From Anaerolineales bacterium (GTDB lineage: Bacteria; Chloroflexota; Anaerolineae; Anaerolineales; Villigracilaceae), in the NCBI GenBank assembly GCA_025938055.1, contig JAICQC010000167.1:1-9489 (forward strand): a stretch of DNA of 9,489 nt. Reading direction: 5' to 3'. The position numbers were made by a program, and so were the translations under genes. The first letter of the stretch is position 1. The number at the start of each line of letters is the position of its first letter. The notes under the pieces were generated by a model, which was not told where the DNA came from, did no database searches, and was given only the letters and a program-made list of their open reading frames with translations. Shown here one piece after another: positions 7,306 through 9,489 of this stretch.

Positions 7306-8187
7306 ATGCCAGATTTTCACGGCGAGCCAACGCGTATCCTCGAGAACCAGTTCCTGCAACTGGAATATCTTGCCGGGTCTGCGCGCATCGTCCGGTTTTC
7401 CATGCAGGGCAAACCCAACCTGTTCGCAGATCTGGGATTGTCGCCCATTGAATCAACCTATGGCAAGTTCTATTTTCGCGGGGGACATCGCCTCTGGCAT
7501 TCGCCTGAAGCCATGCCGCGTACGTACATCCCGGACAATGAGAGCGGGACGGTCAGTGAAATCGCAAATGGCGTGCGTATCGAAATGCCTGCTGAAGCCT
7601 GGACCCATATTGCCAAAGCCATTGAGATCGAGCTGAATCCCGAAACTCCGCAGGTCATCCTTCGTCATGAGCTCCGCAATGACGGCGCGTGGACAGTCGA
7701 GTTTGCTCCCTGGGCACTGACCATGCTGCGTCTGGGCGGTGTCGCTATTCTGCCTCAACCGCACGAGCCCGTGGACGAGGCAGGCCTGCTTTCAAATCGA
7801 CGGCTTATGCTTTGGTCCTACACAAAGATCGATGACCCGCGCCTGATCCTGCGCGATGACTTCATCGTCATTTACGCGACCCCCAGCCTGCCGCCGCTAA
7901 AACTGGGTTACTTCAATCCGCATGGCTGGATGGCATACTGGCTCGACGGGAGTCTCTTTGTCAAGCGCCACGATCCACAGACAGACGTGCGCTACCCGGA
8001 TGATGGCTGCAATGCTGAAAGTTACTGCAACGACAAGTTCATCGAACTTGAAACGCTGGGTCCGCTGGAAAGCACCGCGCCCGGGCAAACGGTCGTTCAT
8101 ACCGAGTTGTGGGAGATGTATGAAACCCTGGACGTGTCTTTTCTCCCTGATGAGATCAAGGAACTCGTCATAAGATTTTCATCGTAG
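7306..8187 (+). CDS. Galactose-mutarotase-like (DUF4380-like) protein, possible pentose mutarotase
   Basis: A 293-residue cytoplasmic protein without signal peptide or membrane segment, rich in predicted beta strands. Motifs recall the DUF4380 group of the galactose-mutarotase-like fold: GGHRLWHSPE (59-68), PRTYIPDN (71-78), APWALTM (134-140) with GG at 144-145, YPDDGCNAESYCNDKF (230-245), then IELETLGPL (246-254) and PG...HTELWE (259-270). Glu247 and Glu249 stand where a catalytic glutamate could lie, but I cannot align them to GalM. The start codon is two bases after xylB, with only weak ribosome-site character, so translation is probably coupled to xylB. It is the last gene before the operon terminator. 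A role in interconverting xylose anomers would fit: retaining GH3 enzymes release beta-xylose, while xylose isomerase uses the alpha form. Family assignment is from memory; the function is inference. Confidence 0.8.
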   Translation: MPDFHGEPTRILENQFLQLEYLAGSARIVRFSMQGKPNLFADLGLSPIESTYGKFYFRGGHRLWHSPEAMPRTYIPDNESGTVSEIANGVRIEMPAEAWTHIAKAIEIELNPETPQVILRHELRNDGAWTVEFAPWALTMLRLGGVAILPQPHEPVDEAGLLSNRRLMLWSYTKIDDPRLILRDDFIVIYATPSLPPLKLGYFNPHGWMAYWLDGSLFVKRHDPQTDVRYPDDGCNAESYCNDKFIELETLGPLESTAPGQTVVHTELWEMYETLDVSFLPDEIKELVIRFSS

Positions 8188-8227
8188 CTCAGGCATGTAG
8201 CCCTGGCTGCCTTCTTTGATCTGTCAT

Positions 8228-8268
8228 AAAAAATCCTCGTCTGTTCAATTGACAGACGAGGATTTTTT
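8228..8268. terminator. Bidirectional intrinsic terminator
   Basis: A perfect 17-base stem (8228-8244 with 8252-8268) encloses a seven-base loop. The stem includes TCCTCGTCTGT, and its outer ends are runs of six A and six T, so each strand gives a G+C-containing hairpin followed by a U tract. It sits between the stops of the two convergent genes and would end transcription from both sides. Confidence 0.93.
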
Positions 8269-8286
8269 GTTGTGAAGATCAGATTC

Positions 8287-9489
8287 CTACAGGTCCATGG
8301 CGGCTGTTACCAATTTATCGTTCCCAGCGGATTCAAGGTGGAAGCCAAGCTTTTCAAAAATGTGCCGCATCACCTGATTATCCGCGGTCAGGATGGCGCT
8401 CAGACGGTCCAGGCGTTCGCGACGAGCGACGTCTACAGCCCGGCGGACCAGCTCGCCGCCCACTCCCAGTCCCTGATAAGGGTCACCCACGAGGATGCTC
8501 AGGCGGGCTTCATTCGCTCCATGTAGTTTGCTCAAGCGAACAACGCCCATAATATCCTGTTCACCGTTGGCGTCTGTCGTTTCAGCGACCAAAGGAATTT
8601 CACGATCATAGTCCGCGTGACAAATACGGGCAAGGCGTTCGTGCATCACTCGCTCCTGGAGCATCATTGGCTGCAGATAGCGCATGAATACCGTCCTGTC
8701 GGAAAGCAGCTGATGAAACTTGATGAGCAGGGATTCATCCTCCGGCAGAATCGGGCGGATGGTCACCTTGGTCCGGTCTTTCGCTGTCCAGGTGCCCACA
8801 TACTGGATGGGATACGGGCGGATGGCAAGCTTAGGTAACTGTTCCTCTTTCGTGTTCTTGTCGTAGAGAACCACGCGCGCATCGAGAGCAATTAATTTCT
8901 CAGGCGAAGCCACGAGCGGATTAATATCCAGCTCCTTGATCCAGCGCTGTTCTGTGATCAGTTGCGCGAAGCGGACCAGCAGACGTTCGAGAGCGGCGAG
9001 ATCCACAGGGTCGCGTCCGCGCACACCTTTCAGCGCAGTGTAGATCTTCGTTCGTTCCATCATGCGCCGGGCGCGAGTAGTCGTCAGAGGCGGCAAGCCA
9101 AGCGCACGATCCTTGAATACTTCCACCAATTGGCCCCCAAGGCCGAACAAAAGCACAGGACCAAATTGCGGGTCAATGCTGCTGCCCAGGATCAATTCGT
9201 AGCCCTCGATCTTTGCCATCGGCTGGACCGTCACACCGAGGAAATGTTCAGCCCCGGCTTTTTCCGCGACGGATTTCTGGATGTCTGTATACGCCTGCTG
9301 GACAACCTGGGCATCTGCCAGGTTCAACTTCACCCCGCCGACGTCGGTCTTGTGCGTGATCGTTTCAGAGTGGAGCTTCAAGACGACGGGATAGCCAATT
9401 GCCTCCGCTGCCTTGACCGCCTCCTTCTGGCTTTTCGCGATGTGTGTCTCCACGGTTGGGATTCCGTAGCAGGACAGGAGCTGTTTGGA
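8287..9489 (-). CDS. ATP-grasp/GNAT protein of acyl-CoA synthetase (NDP-forming) or Pat/YfiQ type, 5' end missing
   Basis: C-terminal 400 residues of a larger protein; the frame is open to the window edge. Visible residues 1-205 are the ATP-grasp part of NDP-forming acyl-CoA synthetases: YGIPTVET near the edge, YPVVLKLHS and THKTDVGGV (33-53), a glycine-rich segment with FGLGGQLVEVF (115-125) and ELDINPL (186-192). Residues about 240-400 form a GNAT acetyltransferase domain with the acetyl-CoA-binding loop QGLGVGG at 339-345 and NQVMRHIFEKLGF at 371-383. This order is that of the protein lysine acetyltransferases Pat and YfiQ/PatZ, which have CoA-binding and ligase domains ahead of it; those should lie beyond base 9489. 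A likely role is acetylation of enzymes such as acetyl-CoA synthetase. The GTG at 9451-9453 is an internal valine and not the start. It is convergent with the xyl operon and functionally separate. Whether the ligase part is catalytically active cannot be told here. Confidence 0.9.
   Translation of the reverse strand, partial: SKQLLSCYGIPTVETHIAKSQKEAVKAAEAIGYPVVLKLHSETITHKTDVGGVKLNLADAQVVQQAYTDIQKSVAEKAGAEHFLGVTVQPMAKIEGYELILGSSIDPQFGPVLLFGLGGQLVEVFKDRALGLPPLTTTRARRMMERTKIYTALKGVRGRDPVDLAALERLLVRFAQLITEQRWIKELDINPLVASPEKLIALDARVVLYDKNTKEEQLPKLAIRPYPIQYVGTWTAKDRTKVTIRPILPEDESLLIKFHQLLSDRTVFMRYLQPMMLQERVMHERLARICHADYDREIPLVAETTDANGEQDIMGVVRLSKLHGANEARLSILVGDPYQGLGVGGELVRRAVDVARRERLDRLSAILTADNQVMRHIFEKLGFHLESAGNDKLVTAAMDL

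Noticed and set aside
8188..8227. Weak CAGG...CCTG inverted repeat after the mutarotase-like gene
   Set aside because: Four-base arms are expected by chance; the real terminator is the 17-base stem that follows.
9451..9453. GTG as the start of the minus-strand gene
   Set aside because: The frame stays open to the edge and the residues before it (YGIPT) belong to the ATP-grasp domain, so this is an internal valine.

Overview
The window is the 3' part of a xylan or xylo-oligosaccharide utilisation operon on the + strand. It meets, tail to tail, an unrelated partial gene on the - strand. GC content is moderate, roughly 55% by eye. The protein families, together with short dispersed repeats between and inside the genes, suggest an environmental Chloroflexota bacterium, perhaps Anaerolineae. 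That assignment is inference: there is no rRNA or other marker gene here.

Layout. 27-908: inner-membrane permease of a CUT1-type sugar ABC transporter, probably the last transporter gene of the operon. 943-2238: GH8 enzyme of the reducing-end xylose-releasing exo-oligoxylanase (Rex) type, here with a lipoprotein signal. 2290-4434: cytoplasmic GH3 beta-xylosidase or beta-glucosidase. 4441-4551: a 111-bp repeat element with perfect 12-bp inverted ends. 4572-5738: xylA, xylose isomerase. 5755-5792: a long near-perfect hairpin just downstream of a TATAAT box. 5819-7303: xylB, xylulokinase. 7306-8187: a galactose-mutarotase-like (DUF4380-like) protein starting 2 bases after xylB. 8228-8268: a strong bidirectional terminator. 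8287-9489 (-): the C-terminal part of an ATP-grasp/GNAT protein of the acyl-CoA synthetase (NDP-forming) or Pat/YfiQ type, whose 5' end lies outside the window.

How the genes fit together (inference from families and order): xylo-oligosaccharides are trimmed at the cell surface by the lipoprotein GH8 enzyme. Xylose and short oligomers enter through the ABC transporter. The GH3 enzyme releases xylose inside. The mutarotase-like protein may interconvert xylose anomers. XylA makes xylulose, and XylB phosphorylates it to xylulose 5-phosphate for the pentose phosphate pathway. No regulator gene is visible; the main promoter and the substrate-binding protein would lie upstream of base 1.

The core pathway is ordinary. 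The less ordinary points are a precise in-frame 24-bp insertion inside the GH8 gene, a mobile-looking repeat that opens a possible alternative xylA start, the hairpin at the xylA-xylB junction, the exported form of a usually cytosolic GH8 type, and the uncharacterised mutarotase-like gene. I found no clearly new multi-gene system.
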